DNA from: Bacteroidota bacterium
GTDB lineage: Bacteria; Bacteroidota; Bacteroidia; Bacteroidales; VadinHA17
DNA length: 64,000 bases
Reading direction: 5' to 3'
Assembly (NCBI GenBank): GCA_029547705.1
Contig: JAKPOU010000017.1
Location: forward strand, 144,703-208,702
Of this stretch, positions 1-9,140 are shown piece after piece (position 1 is the stretch's first letter; each line of letters opens with the position of its first letter). Made by a program: the position numbers and the translations under genes. Under the pieces are notes generated by a model. It was not told the origin of the DNA. It searched no databases and saw only the letters and a list, made by a program, of their open reading frames with translations.

Positions 1-300
1 CATAATGCCTTCATCATTTGTTCTGACGGCTGTGGAGGTGAATCTTGAAAACCGGAAGAGGAATATAACCGGAAGCAGCAACAGCAGGAACAACAGGAAG
101 ATAATTAAAAAGGACAGCCATGCGGGAAAACCCTGGGCCGGATCATCCACGTTGAAAACCGAAAGGAAAATACCGGTAAAGAGTCCTGTAACGGCAAAGC
201 TTACGGCAGCAATCAGACCAATCACGGAAAGGAACAATGCCCATTTCCGTATGGCATTGAATTCTTTCAGGATCTTCCTGCTGTCCCTGCTGTTATCCAT
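1..300 (-). CDS. Small membrane protein (DUF5362-like), C-terminus cut by window edge
   Basis: The minus strand is open for 100 codons from an ATG at 298-300 to the left edge, so the C-terminus is missing. The protein begins MDNSRDSRKILKEF, has a first membrane segment around residues 20-45 (WALFLSVIGLIAAVSFAVTG), a short loop with a VDDPAQGFP stretch, and a second very hydrophobic segment at about 62-80, then FRFSRFTSTAVRTNDEG. Two helices followed by an 'A-R-T-N-D' tail resemble small DUF5362 membrane proteins of Bacteroidota; I know no proven function. It starts 25 bp beyond the fucI stop on the same strand, so it may be cotranscribed with fucI. The ORF reading plus-strand in the same place has no supporting features. 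Confidence 0.6.
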   Translation of the reverse strand, partial: MDNSRDSRKILKEFNAIRKWALFLSVIGLIAAVSFAVTGLFTGIFLSVFNVDDPAQGFPAWLSFLIIFLLFLLLLLPVIFLFRFSRFTSTAVRTNDEGIM

Positions 301-325
301 GCCCCGTCAAAGAGTATGAAATACA

Positions 326-2128
326 TTATCTGTACAGAGCCCCGTATGTCTGACATGCCCTGTAGTCCGATCCTTCCTTGTCCATTCCGAATGCGTTCCA
401 GGCGCTTGGGCGGAAGATCTTTTCCACGGGGACATTATGCATGCATACCGGTATCCTCAGGATTGATGCCAGCGTGATAATATCGGCTCCTATGTGTCCG
501 TAGCTTGATGCGGCATGATTTGCACCCCAGTTGGCCATTACCGAGTATACATCCCTGAAGGCTCCTTCGCCGGTGAGACGTGGTGTGAACCAGGTTGTCG
601 GCCATGTCGGATCTGTCCTGTCCGTCAGGATCTTGTGAACTTCTCCGGGAAGCTCTGTTGTCCACCCTTCGGCTAACTGAAGAACCGGTCCCAGACCTTT
701 GACCAGGTTTATCCTGGAGATGGTTAGCGGCATGACACCTTTTGTGTTGAACTGCGAGGAAAATCCTCCGCCCCTGAAATATCCCAGGTTTGCCGGTTCC
801 CAGAGGGTTGCCTCCAGGCATTCCCTTGCATCTTTATCTGTGATTTCCCAGAAGGGCTTGATACAGGATTCCCCGTCACGGGTCTGTCGTCCGGAGAAAT
901 CGAGAGATGAGGCCCCTGAGTTTATGAGATGGATGATTCCGTTGGCAGCCAGGCCTTCCGGACTGATGTTTGTCACCCTCTTAATGGCTTCCGGACTCCA
1001 GTAGGTCCTGATGTCAGAGAACATCTGGGCGGTATTGGTGAGAAGATATCCGAAAAGCATTGGCACACCATTCATTGCATCGTTCTCCGTGGCAACAAGA
1101 TACGGTGGTCTTATCCCGTTCCAGTCGAAGGATGAGCAGAGAATGGCTTCCATGAAGTCACCATTGGGCATATGGTCGGTCCACTGGCGCTGGCCCTGAA
1201 ATCCGGCAAGAATTGCATTATGCCCCCTTGACTCCTCGCCGAATCCCAATTCTCTGAGCCTGGGATTACCGACCATAAGATCACGTCCTATCAGGGTCAT
1301 TTTGACCACGATTTCCCATTCTTCATCCTTTCTTGCCCTTGAACTCGGCTTCTCGTTCAGGTCTGTCCCTTCAACGCAGTATTTCCTTGTCCATGCCAGT
1401 GCCCTTTCAAATTCATCCCTGTCATAGATGTTTTCATTGAGCCTCCTGTTGAATTCGCTCATATCGACGTATTCATTCCGCATTCCAAGGTATTCCTGGA
1501 AGAAATCCTCTCTTACTATTGAACCGGCAATTCCCATGGAGACTGATCCCATTGAGAGGTATGACTTGACTCTGATGTACGAAACAGCCAGTCCGGCCCT
1601 GACGAAGCGGAGTATCTTTTCACTTACGTCGCCGGGGATTGTCTGATCGCCTGCATCCTGTACATCACGGCCATAGATGCCGAATGCCGGAAGTCCCTTC
1701 ATGGTATGCCCGGCAAGTGCAGCAGCAAGATAAACGGCACCGGGCCTTTCAGTGCCGTTGAAACCCCAGATGGCCTTGGGAATGTCCCTGTCCATATCTA
1801 TGGTTTCACTTCCGTAACACCAGCAGGGAGTTACCGTCAGACTTACACCAACCCCGTGCTTTGCGAACTTGCCGGCACAGGCTGCGGCCTCGGCAACACC
1901 TCCGATCGTGGTATCGGAAATAACACATTCAACAGGTTTTCCGTCAGGATATTTCAGGTTTTTTGAAATAAGGGCAGCGGCGGATTTCGCCATGTCCATG
2001 GTCTGCTTTTCAAGGGATTCCCTGACACCCCTTTCCCGTCCGTCAATGACAGGACGAATTCCCACTTTCGGAAAATCGCCTATAACTGTCTGAAAGTCAG
2101 CATTTACTTTAAATTCATTGTTTGCCAT
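326..2128 (-). CDS. fucI: L-fucose isomerase
   Basis: Isomerizes L-fucose to L-fuculose, the first step of cytoplasmic fucose breakdown. The 600-aa length matches the E. coli enzyme (about 591 aa) and the sequence is collinear with it from [18 protein letters not shown] near the N-terminus to [12 protein letters not shown] at the end. The expected metal ligands are visible: Glu348 in ATENDAMNG, Asp372 in MFSDIRTYW and His538 in NWGANH. The ATG start is preceded by a TATATTTG-type -7 box on the minus strand. No fuculokinase, aldolase or fucose permease lies in the window, so the rest of the pathway must be elsewhere. The gene is divergent from lipA. Family call is secure; L-arabinose or D-arabinose side activity cannot be excluded from sequence. 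Confidence 0.96.
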   Translation of the reverse strand: MANNEFKVNADFQTVIGDFPKVGIRPVIDGRERGVRESLEKQTMDMAKSAAALISKNLKYPDGKPVECVISDTTIGGVAEAAACAGKFAKHGVGVSLTVTPCWCYGSETIDMDRDIPKAIWGFNGTERPGAVYLAAALAGHTMKGLPAFGIYGRDVQDAGDQTIPGDVSEKILRFVRAGLAVSYIRVKSYLSMGSVSMGIAGSIVREDFFQEYLGMRNEYVDMSEFNRRLNENIYDRDEFERALAWTRKYCVEGTDLNEKPSSRARKDEEWEIVVKMTLIGRDLMVGNPRLRELGFGEESRGHNAILAGFQGQRQWTDHMPNGDFMEAILCSSFDWNGIRPPYLVATENDAMNGVPMLFGYLLTNTAQMFSDIRTYWSPEAIKRVTNISPEGLAANGIIHLINSGASSLDFSGRQTRDGESCIKPFWEITDKDARECLEATLWEPANLGYFRGGGFSSQFNTKGVMPLTISRINLVKGLGPVLQLAEGWTTELPGEVHKILTDRTDPTWPTTWFTPRLTGEGAFRDVYSVMANWGANHAASSYGHIGADIITLASILRIPVCMHNVPVEKIFRPSAWNAFGMDKEGSDYRACQTYGALYR

Positions 2129-2166
2129 GTATCTGGTATTTGTGGGTTTGATTTTTTCTTATCAAA

Positions 2167-2174
2167 CAAATATA
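2167..2174 (-). promoter_or_regulatory. Bacteroidota -7 box upstream of fucI
   Basis: Read on the minus strand this is TATATTTG, a perfect match to the TAnnTTTG -7 consensus of Bacteroidota, 38 bp before the fucI ATG. I see no good TTTG at the -33 distance. AT-rich surroundings fit a promoter. Confidence 0.5.
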
Positions 2175-2258
2175 GTGTTTTATCTTTTTAAGCTGATGAT
2201 TAATAAATACCGGGATGAAGAATTTATTTTTTCCCGCCCTTATTGATGAGGAATTTTG

Positions 2259-2266
2259 TACTTTTA
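2259..2266 (+). promoter_or_regulatory. Possible -7 box for lipA
   Basis: TACTTTTA differs from TAnnTTTG only at the last base and lies 17 bp before the chosen lipA start. It supports starting lipA at 2284 rather than at the in-frame ATG at 2215, because the upstream start would fall ahead of the promoter. No -33 element is evident. Confidence 0.3.
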
Positions 2267-2283
2267 TCGTCCTTAAAAGAGCA

Positions 2284-3147
2284 ATGATGGAAAAGCGGAG
2301 ACGATTGCCGGAATGGCTTAAAATGCAGAGGGCTTCGGGTGAAAATTACAGCAGGGTAAAGCATCTGGCTGAGGACAATAATCTTCATACCATCTGTACA
2401 AGCGGTAATTGTCCGAATATCGGGGAGTGCTGGAATTCGGGCACTGCTACCTTCATGATTCTCGGGGATATCTGTACCCGGGCGTGCAGGTTCTGCAATA
2501 CCCGGACGGGCAGGCCCCTTCCGCCCGACAGTGATGAGGGCAGGAGGCTGGCTGAAGCGGTGGCAAAGCTGGGCCTCAGGCACTGTGTCATAACTTCCGT
2601 TGACCGTGATGACCTGCCTGACGGGGGCGCTTCATTCTGGGCGGATGTGATACTGAAAGTGAAAGAATTTAACCCTGGCATAACAATCGAAACGCTTATT
2701 CCGGATTTTGACGGCAAGCCGGAAAACCTTCAGAAGATCCTGGATGCCGGCCCGGATGTTATTTCTCACAATATTGAAACGGTCAGGCGCCTGACGCCGC
2801 TTATCAGGACCAGGGCAAAGTATGACAGAAGTCTCGAAGTGCTCAGGTTCATTTCAAACAGCAAGAAAACAGCCAAATCGGGGTTTATGCTCGGCCTCGG
2901 GGAAAATGAAGCGGAGATAATTGAAACCATTGATGATCTTCTGGCCGCCGGATGTGATGTCCTGACCATCGGGCAGTATCTGAAACCTTCGGAAAACCAT
3001 ATGGAAGTCGTTGAATACGTTCCGCCGGGCAAATTTGCAGAATACCGGGAACTGGCCCTGGGGAAAGGCTTCCGGGCCGTGGAAAGCAGTCCCCTCGTGC
3101 GATCGTCGTTTCATGCCGGGAAACATGTAAGAGTGGAGAATTTTTAG
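2284..3147 (+). CDS. lipA: Lipoyl synthase
   Basis: Radical SAM enzyme that inserts two sulfurs into octanoylated E2 and H-protein domains. Both cluster motifs are present: the auxiliary cluster cysteines in CTSGNCPNIGEC and the radical SAM CxxxCxxC in CTRACRFCNT, plus the C-terminal VRSSFHAG segment that matches the conserved RSSxxA motif. The start is set at the ATG at 2284 (or the next codon, 2287), giving about 287 aa, the normal LipA length. The in-frame ATG at 2215 adds 23 residues (MKNLFFPALIDEE...) that LipA lacks and precedes a possible promoter. lipB follows 32 bp downstream, so the two steps of endogenous lipoate synthesis sit together. Confidence 0.96.
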   Translation: MMEKRRRLPEWLKMQRASGENYSRVKHLAEDNNLHTICTSGNCPNIGECWNSGTATFMILGDICTRACRFCNTRTGRPLPPDSDEGRRLAEAVAKLGLRHCVITSVDRDDLPDGGASFWADVILKVKEFNPGITIETLIPDFDGKPENLQKILDAGPDVISHNIETVRRLTPLIRTRAKYDRSLEVLRFISNSKKTAKSGFMLGLGENEAEIIETIDDLLAAGCDVLTIGQYLKPSENHMEVVEYVPPGKFAEYRELALGKGFRAVESSPLVRSSFHAGKHVRVENF

Positions 3148-3179
3148 TATCTTGGGCTCACCCAAATAGTTTAGATGTA

Positions 3180-3896
3180 TTGAAATATAATGTTAAATTC
3201 GAGGATATTGGCCTGAAAGATTACAAGGAAACATGGGATTACCAGGCAGGGATCTTTGAAGAACTTAAAGAATGCAAGACAGGGGGGAAGATGACGGAAG
3301 GGAGCGGGGAGTACCGCAGGCCCGGCACTCTTATCCTTGTTGAGCATCCCAGTGTTTATACCCTCGGAAAGAGCGGATCGGGAAACAATCTTTTCCTCGA
3401 CAGTGTTCAGCTGAGGGCAAAGGGAGCACAGTTCTACAGGATCGACAGGGGGGGAGATATCACGTATCACGGTCCGGGACAGATAGTAGGATATCCCATT
3501 TTCGACCTCGAGATATTGAAAATCGGGTTGAAGGAATATGTTTTCAGGCTGGAGGAAGCTTTAATCCGTACAATCGGGGAATTTGGACTGACGGGATCAC
3601 GGCTTCAGGGAGGAACCGGTGTCTGGCTTGATCCCGGAATAAAAGGAAGGGCACGGAAAATATGTGCCATAGGAGTGAAAGCCAGCAGATACATCACCAT
3701 GCATGGTTTTGCATTCAATGTAAATACAGATTTGCGGTGGTTTGATTATATCAATCCCTGTGGCTTTACTGACAAGGGGGTTACTTCCCTTGAAAGGGAG
3801 ACGGGACTGAGGCAGGATATGGGAGAGGTGAAGACTATCCTTAAGGACAGGCTGAGGGATCAGTTCGGCCTGGAATGGATCAATGAGGAGGAATGA
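3180..3896 (+). CDS. lipB: Octanoyl-ACP:protein octanoyltransferase
   Basis: Transfers octanoate from acyl carrier protein to lipoyl domains, supplying the LipA substrate. Diagnostic motifs are RGGDITYHGPGQ, the lysine-bearing RKICAIGVKASRYITMHGFA segment, and NPCGFTDKGVTSL, which carries the catalytic cysteine. It starts at TTG: the N-terminal pattern KFEDIGLKDYKETWDYQ begins right after it and there is no in-frame ATG nearby. A Gly/Lys-rich insert (about residues 33-45, CKTGGKMTEGSGEYRRPG) is slightly longer than in many homologues. The stop overlaps the recJ start in an ATGA arrangement, indicating cotranslation. Confidence 0.95.
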   Translation: MKYNVKFEDIGLKDYKETWDYQAGIFEELKECKTGGKMTEGSGEYRRPGTLILVEHPSVYTLGKSGSGNNLFLDSVQLRAKGAQFYRIDRGGDITYHGPGQIVGYPIFDLEILKIGLKEYVFRLEEALIRTIGEFGLTGSRLQGGTGVWLDPGIKGRARKICAIGVKASRYITMHGFAFNVNTDLRWFDYINPCGFTDKGVTSLERETGLRQDMGEVKTILKDRLRDQFGLEWINEEE

Positions 3897-5626
3897 TGGA
3901 AAAGAAATGGATAATAAAAGAGAGGGGCGACAGCGCTGTTGTGAGGCAACTTGCGGAAAGGCTGGAGATTTCTGATTCCCTGGCCAATCTGATGGTTCAA
4001 AGAGGCATTACAACACCCGGGGAAGCCCAGGCTTTTTTTTATCCTAGTCTGGACAGCCTTCATGACCCGTTCCTTATGAAGGATATGAATATTGCCGTTG
4101 AAAGGCTTTCCTCGGCAATAAAGAAAAATGAAAAGATCCTGGTTTACGGCGATTATGATGTTGACGGGATTACGGCAGTTGCACTGGTTTATTCCTTTCT
4201 GAAGGAACATTATTCCAATGTGGATTATTACATTCCCGACAGGTACAAGGAAGGATACGGAGTGTCGTTCCAGGGCCTGGATTATGCTTCGGAAAATAAC
4301 TGCCGCCTGATCATTACCCTTGATTGCGGGATCAAGGCAACGGAAAAGATACAGTATGCAAAAAGCAGGGGGATTGATGTGATAATATGTGACCATCATT
4401 ACCCGGGTGATGAAATACCAATGGCACATGCCGTTCTGGATCCCAAGCAGCCGGGCTGCACCTATCCGTACAAGGAACTGTCGGGATGCGGTGTCGGATT
4501 CAAGCTGATACATGCATATTCAAAGATACATGCCATTCCCTTCACGGAAATAATACAGTATCTCGACCTGGTGGCTGTAAGCATTGCCTCGGACATTGTG
4601 CCGATAACCGGGGAGAACAGGGTACTGGCATATTACGGGCTGAAACAGCTCAATGAATCTCCGCGCACGGGCCTGCGGGAAGTTATCCGTGAGGCTGAAA
4701 TCATCCGTACACTGACAATTGAGGATGTTGTTTTCCGGATTGGTCCGAGAATCAATGCCGCCGGGAGAATGGAAAGCGGGGCAAGGGCCGTTGAACTGCT
4801 GATCTCAAGTGATCCGAAGCTCGCTTACGGGATAAGCAAGGAAATAGACAATTACAATATTGAAAGGAGAAACGTTGACCGGCTGATAACAACCGAGGCA
4901 ATGAGGATGATTTCCGAAGACAAGCGTACATCGAATGCAAAAACAACGGTGCTTTTCAACCCCTCCTGGAAAAAGGGAGTCATAGGAATCGTGGCTTCAC
5001 GCCTTATTGAAACATATTACCGGCCAACAGTCATTCTCACTGAATCAAACGGATTTGCAACCGGTTCAGCACGATCGGTTCAGGGTTATGACCTCTATCA
5101 GGCAATTGAATCCTGCAGCGATCTCCTGGAAAGTTTCGGCGGACATATGTTTGCTGCAGGACTGACACTGAAAAAGGAAAACATAAGGCCGTTCGCGGAA
5201 AGGTTTGAACAGTATGTAAACCGTACAATAACGGAAGATCAGCTGCAGCCGAGGATATTCATTGATGCCGGACTCTCATTCAGTGAAATAGATGATGAGT
5301 TTTTTCGTGTCATGAACCAGTTCCAGCCCTATGGACCCGAGAATATGGCTCCCGTTTTCATGTCGCGGAATGTGTTCGACACAGGATCGGGACGCATGGT
5401 CGGATCCAGCGGGGAACATCTCAAGCTCGAGCTGTATCAGGAAGGGGACCCTCTGAAGATTCTCCCGGCAATCGCCTTCAATCAGGCCCACCGCTTTGAG
5501 TATATCCGCAGGGGAGAGCCCGTAGACATATGCTATTCAATAGAATTGAATGAATTCAGGGGAGTCAGGAGCCTTCAGCTCAATATAAAGGATATTAAGT
5601 CTGCCCGGGTTGCCGCCCCCTCTTGA
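3893..5626 (+). CDS. recJ: Single-strand-specific 5'-3' exonuclease RecJ
   Basis: DHH-family exonuclease acting on single-stranded DNA in recombination and mismatch or base-excision repair. Visible motifs in order: VYGDYDVDGITAVAL (motif I), LDCGI, CDHHYPGDE (the DHH motif), VLDPKQPG, GVGFKLI, and GPRINAAGRMESG, followed by the DHHA1 segment with SFGGHMFAAGL. The C-terminal OB-like part ends at 577 aa, the usual RecJ length. The start overlaps the lipB stop by 4 bp. The gene after it (ceramidase-like) starts 71 bp downstream, so cotranscription is possible but not needed. Confidence 0.95.
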   Translation: MMEKKWIIKERGDSAVVRQLAERLEISDSLANLMVQRGITTPGEAQAFFYPSLDSLHDPFLMKDMNIAVERLSSAIKKNEKILVYGDYDVDGITAVALVYSFLKEHYSNVDYYIPDRYKEGYGVSFQGLDYASENNCRLIITLDCGIKATEKIQYAKSRGIDVIICDHHYPGDEIPMAHAVLDPKQPGCTYPYKELSGCGVGFKLIHAYSKIHAIPFTEIIQYLDLVAVSIASDIVPITGENRVLAYYGLKQLNESPRTGLREVIREAEIIRTLTIEDVVFRIGPRINAAGRMESGARAVELLISSDPKLAYGISKEIDNYNIERRNVDRLITTEAMRMISEDKRTSNAKTTVLFNPSWKKGVIGIVASRLIETYYRPTVILTESNGFATGSARSVQGYDLYQAIESCSDLLESFGGHMFAAGLTLKKENIRPFAERFEQYVNRTITEDQLQPRIFIDAGLSFSEIDDEFFRVMNQFQPYGPENMAPVFMSRNVFDTGSGRMVGSSGEHLKLELYQEGDPLKILPAIAFNQAHRFEYIRRGEPVDICYSIELNEFRGVRSLQLNIKDIKSARVAAPS

Positions 5627-5697
5627 CTCCTTCCGGGTATAAACAGGCAGGGAAACTGAAATATTTTTCCGAAATTAGTTATATAAAATTTTCCGCC

Positions 5698-6987
5698 ATG
5701 AAGATCAAAAGACTGCTGCCCCTCACCGTTTTGCTTATTTTTTCTGTATCTCTCTGCGGACAAGGCCTGCAACAGGCAAAATCCGGATCCCTTCTCAGGG
5801 CCGGAACAGCCAGGACGGATATCACTCCGGCTCTTCCCGTCAAGCTTTACGGATATGCCTCCAGGAAAACCTATTCTGAAGGTGTGCATGATCCGCTGAG
5901 TGCCCGTGTTGTTGTTTTTGAAAACAACGGCAGGAGGCTGCTGCTTGTTTCTACTGATATCGGATCATACGGAAACGAAGTATATCATACAATACGAAAA
6001 GCAATTACTGACAGGTTCGGATTCAGTGAATCGGAAATATTCCTGTCAACGATCCATACCCACAGTTCTCCCACACTCACAGTCAATTCCCAGACGGGTG
6101 ACCCGAACAATATTGAATACACGAAATTCCTCCAGGAAAGGCTGCTGGCTGCCATAGATGAAGCCATCCGGGATTTAAGGCCTGTAACGGCCGGAGCAGG
6201 GAAGGGTTCGTCACCTGTGGGTGCCAACCGCCGCGAAATGCAGGCTGACGGTTCAATAAAGCTTGGAAGGAATCCTGAGGGCATTACCGACAAGGAAGTG
6301 GTGGTGATGAAAATTGCCACTCCCGACGGCAGGCCGCTGGCTGCTCTTTATGACTATGCGACGCATTCCACCTCCCTGGGACCGCGGAACATGCTGGTCA
6401 GCGGTGACGTCCTGGGCCTTTCCGCCCAGTTTGTAGAGAAGATACTGGGGAAAGATGTGATTGCTCCTGTTTTTACAGGTGCTTCAGGTAACATAGATCC
6501 GTGGTACAGGGTTTTGCCGGAATTCAGCAGTGAACCCGGCTGGATTCCCGAACCGGTGCTTCTGGGCAATCTGCTCGGGGTGGAGGTTGTTCATGTATTC
6601 CGGGGAATCCGTGAAACGGACCTTACAGGAGATATCTCCACTGATTTTGCCATTCTTGAATGCCCCCGGAAAATTACGGCTGAAGCTCCATCAGGAACAG
6701 ACCAGCCTTCAGTTGTCCCCGTGCATATAACGGCAGCACGCATAGGGAAGGATGTTGCCTTTATAGGATTCAATGTTGAAATGCTCACCGAAATAGGAAT
6801 GGAAATAAAAGCCGGATCACCCTTCCGGTATACCTTCATAATAACACACTGCAACGGATCGGCCGGATACCTTGCTCCCGCCGGCCTGTACAAGGAAGGA
6901 GGATATGAGGTTGAATCCTCAAGATTCGCAATAGGATCGTCAGACATGGTTGTGAAAAAAGCACTGAGAATGCTTTACGACCTGTAG
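5698..6987 (+). CDS. Secreted neutral/alkaline ceramidase N-terminal-domain-like protein
   Basis: Starts at MKIKRLLPLTVLLIFSVSL, a clear Sec signal peptide; an upstream TTG-initiated extension would overlap the recJ stop and destroy the signal. The mature part opens with GTARTDITPALPVKLYGYAS and contains FLSTIHTHSSPTL, a typical hallmark of the non-lysosomal ceramidase family N-terminal (PF04734-type) domain, whose zinc-binding histidines lie in such HTH motifs. At 429 aa it is much shorter than full bacterial ceramidases (about 650 aa) and lacks their C-terminal domain, so ceramide hydrolysis is only one possibility; other ester or amide substrates are plausible. Bacteroidota make sphingolipids, which gives a possible substrate. 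It is convergent with the next gene. Confidence 0.8.
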   Translation: MKIKRLLPLTVLLIFSVSLCGQGLQQAKSGSLLRAGTARTDITPALPVKLYGYASRKTYSEGVHDPLSARVVVFENNGRRLLLVSTDIGSYGNEVYHTIRKAITDRFGFSESEIFLSTIHTHSSPTLTVNSQTGDPNNIEYTKFLQERLLAAIDEAIRDLRPVTAGAGKGSSPVGANRREMQADGSIKLGRNPEGITDKEVVVMKIATPDGRPLAALYDYATHSTSLGPRNMLVSGDVLGLSAQFVEKILGKDVIAPVFTGASGNIDPWYRVLPEFSSEPGWIPEPVLLGNLLGVEVVHVFRGIRETDLTGDISTDFAILECPRKITAEAPSGTDQPSVVPVHITAARIGKDVAFIGFNVEMLTEIGMEIKAGSPFRYTFIITHCNGSAGYLAPAGLYKEGGYEVESSRFAIGSSDMVVKKALRMLYDL

Positions 6988-7014
6988 GAGACTGCTGTCA
7001 TGAGCAATGGAAAT

Positions 7015-7026
7015 GCCGGTTCCGGC
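7015..7026. terminator. Possible bidirectional hairpin between convergent genes
   Basis: GCCGG and CCGGC arms with a 2-nt loop lie between the convergent ceramidase-like gene and the helix-hairpin-helix gene, and TCTTTATTATT follows on the plus strand. The stem is short, so this is a weak call. Confidence 0.3.
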
Positions 7027-7057
7027 CCGGTCTTTATTATTGCCTGCGGCGGCCTTT

Positions 7058-9031
7058 TTAAAATCTCATTATTAACTGCATCCTGAGCTCGTTCAGGTCT
7101 TCCGGCGGATTATTGTCATGAAATGATGTATGGGCATATTTCAGCCTGATACGGGCAAAAGAGGAAAAATTCCATTCAGTCATCAGATACATCCTTGAAC
7201 CTTCCCTTGAAAATGCCGGGATGCTGTAACTGTAAAGCAGGTCATGTTCATAAACATATAGCCGGGAATCCCAGTCATCGGTACTGAACAGGCAGAACCT
7301 TGTCCAGAAAGTAAGGGGAAGGGTTCTGAAAGAATATTTCAGATCCTGTGACATCAGGTATCCCCTGCTTCCGCTTTCACGGACCGATTTGCAGTCGATC
7401 CTGAAATTCAGGGACAGGTTCTTCTCCGGGGAATACCTGAATACTGTCCTGAGTGTTCCGGAGGAAGCTGTTTTCCTCCCGGCAATTCCCCTGTCCTTTT
7501 TTTCATTATTAACGGACGATCTGTTGCAGTACGACATTTCAACATTCAGTCTGTCCGGAGGCAGATATCTCAGTTTTACTTCATATCTTTTTGACAACGA
7601 CGGGAAACTTGTTCTGTATTTCAGCCACGGATGACGGCAAAGGTCGTATCCTGCACTGATGAAGAGATATCTTGCTGCCTCGAAAGTGAAATTCCCCAGT
7701 ATCCCTTCCTCGTTTGCAGCCGAGGAGCCGGTTCCGGGCCCTCTTGAATGCAGGCCCCCGAAGCCGGGGGAGTAATAACGGTAAAGTCCGTTAATGGTCA
7801 GCCTTCCTGAGGCTCTCAGGGTAAAACCCTGAACGAGTGCTGACCTGTTGCTTCCCCCGTATGATAATTCGCCGAAAAGCAATGACCTGCCAATGGATGC
7901 CGTGTAGTAAGCTGAAAGTATATCTTTTCGCCTGCCGGTGAAGTCAAACAACTTCTCAGCTTTGGCCAGGGAGTCTGTAAACGGAAGTGAAAGGATGGTC
8001 CGGTGAAAGTTCATGCCCGCTGTCACTTTCCTGAAATTCAGGCTCAGGTTAGTCCCGTATGCCGTTTCGGCAGCGGCATCCTTTTTCAGGATAGCGGACG
8101 GGGTGTTGTGCAGTCCTGTTTTATAAAGGCTTCTGATATACAGTTCTGATGAATCACCTGAATATTCCGTTGCGGCGTCAATCCTGTTATGTGAGAAAAA
8201 CAGCGACAGCCCGGCCATTCCGCTTGCCAGTTCACATGCGGCACCCCTGAAAAAATTGTTTTCATCCACAGAGGTATAGGGTTTTATTTCATTCCGTGAA
8301 GGAAAATATCCGGCCGCGGTAAGCGGCAATCCGGTATGGATGCCGGTATTGAGTGCCGTACCCTGGCCGAATTTTGCCGAATAATCGCCTGCTATCACTT
8401 TTCTTACAAGGCCGTTGCCTGAAAAGGCCAGATGGGCGGAAAGGAAATCGGGAAGGGGAGGAGAGCCGGAAAGGAATTTCTCCCCGGGATCCTTCTCACA
8501 GGTAAATCCTGCAGTGAAAGGACCCTTTTCTGTTCTGTGCCTGACAAGTATTTTCCATGCTGATCCGGGATAGTTGCTGTCAGATCCCGCAGGCTTGATG
8601 ATGAAACTGGAAAGGGTTCTGCTCATGAACTTAGAATTTATATTAATTTTCCGTCCTGATTCTCTGAGACTTATCAGCGGATTCATGATTTCTGCCGTTC
8701 TGCGGTCGAATCCCGGTATTGATGCGATCTCGTAAAGGGACAGGATACTGCCTGTTGATCTGATGTGATCGCTGAGTGCCCTGATCTGAAAGTCTGTAAG
8801 AAAGAACAGGCGTGCCAGTTCATTTTCTTCGGCCGAATTGATCATGACGGGATTCTCTGCCAGCTCCTGGAGACGTTCAAGAAAGATGGCTGCTGATTCA
8901 GGATCGCTTTCATCCCCTGCCAGCTCCTCGGCAATGTCTGTCATGTCGCTCTGCCTGATTTCCTGGCCGTGGATAAGCACTGAAACACATAACAGGACCG
9001 CCAGAATCAATATTGTCAGATGAGGTTTCAT
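7058..9031 (-). CDS. Exported helix-hairpin-helix protein with a predicted outer-membrane barrel
   Basis: 657 aa. Signal peptide MKPHLTILILAVLLCVSVLIHG, then (about residues 50-135) an alpha-helical region with the repeated pattern NPVMINSAEENELARLFFL and IASIPGFDRRTAEIMN. These resemble the helix-hairpin-helix motifs of ComEA and general secretion protein K. The remaining 500 residues alternate hydrophobic and polar residues with many aromatic and Gly turns and end in phenylalanine (LRMQLIMRF), as in outer membrane beta-barrels. The combination is known in Bacteroidota genomes as 'helix-hairpin-helix domain protein', with no established role; DNA handling at the envelope is a guess. It follows the gene at 9141-9965 on the same strand after 109 bp, likely one transcript. 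Confidence 0.75.
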   Translation of the reverse strand: MKPHLTILILAVLLCVSVLIHGQEIRQSDMTDIAEELAGDESDPESAAIFLERLQELAENPVMINSAEENELARLFFLTDFQIRALSDHIRSTGSILSLYEIASIPGFDRRTAEIMNPLISLRESGRKININSKFMSRTLSSFIIKPAGSDSNYPGSAWKILVRHRTEKGPFTAGFTCEKDPGEKFLSGSPPLPDFLSAHLAFSGNGLVRKVIAGDYSAKFGQGTALNTGIHTGLPLTAAGYFPSRNEIKPYTSVDENNFFRGAACELASGMAGLSLFFSHNRIDAATEYSGDSSELYIRSLYKTGLHNTPSAILKKDAAAETAYGTNLSLNFRKVTAGMNFHRTILSLPFTDSLAKAEKLFDFTGRRKDILSAYYTASIGRSLLFGELSYGGSNRSALVQGFTLRASGRLTINGLYRYYSPGFGGLHSRGPGTGSSAANEEGILGNFTFEAARYLFISAGYDLCRHPWLKYRTSFPSLSKRYEVKLRYLPPDRLNVEMSYCNRSSVNNEKKDRGIAGRKTASSGTLRTVFRYSPEKNLSLNFRIDCKSVRESGSRGYLMSQDLKYSFRTLPLTFWTRFCLFSTDDWDSRLYVYEHDLLYSYSIPAFSREGSRMYLMTEWNFSSFARIRLKYAHTSFHDNNPPEDLNELRMQLIMRF

Positions 9032-9140
9032 AGAGATTTCCCTTCATTCAGAATTTCCTGTCCCTGTTTCCATTTACGGCTCTTCATCACGGAGTCCCTT
9101 GCCGGTAATTTCTTAAATGCTTTTCCCTGTATGATTTTTC

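Noticed and set aside
5..319. Plus-strand ORF at the left edge
   Set aside because: The minus strand holds a better frame with two membrane segments and a start at 298-300.
435..821. Minus-strand ORF inside fucI
   Set aside because: Shadow frame of a well-conserved gene, with no family signature.
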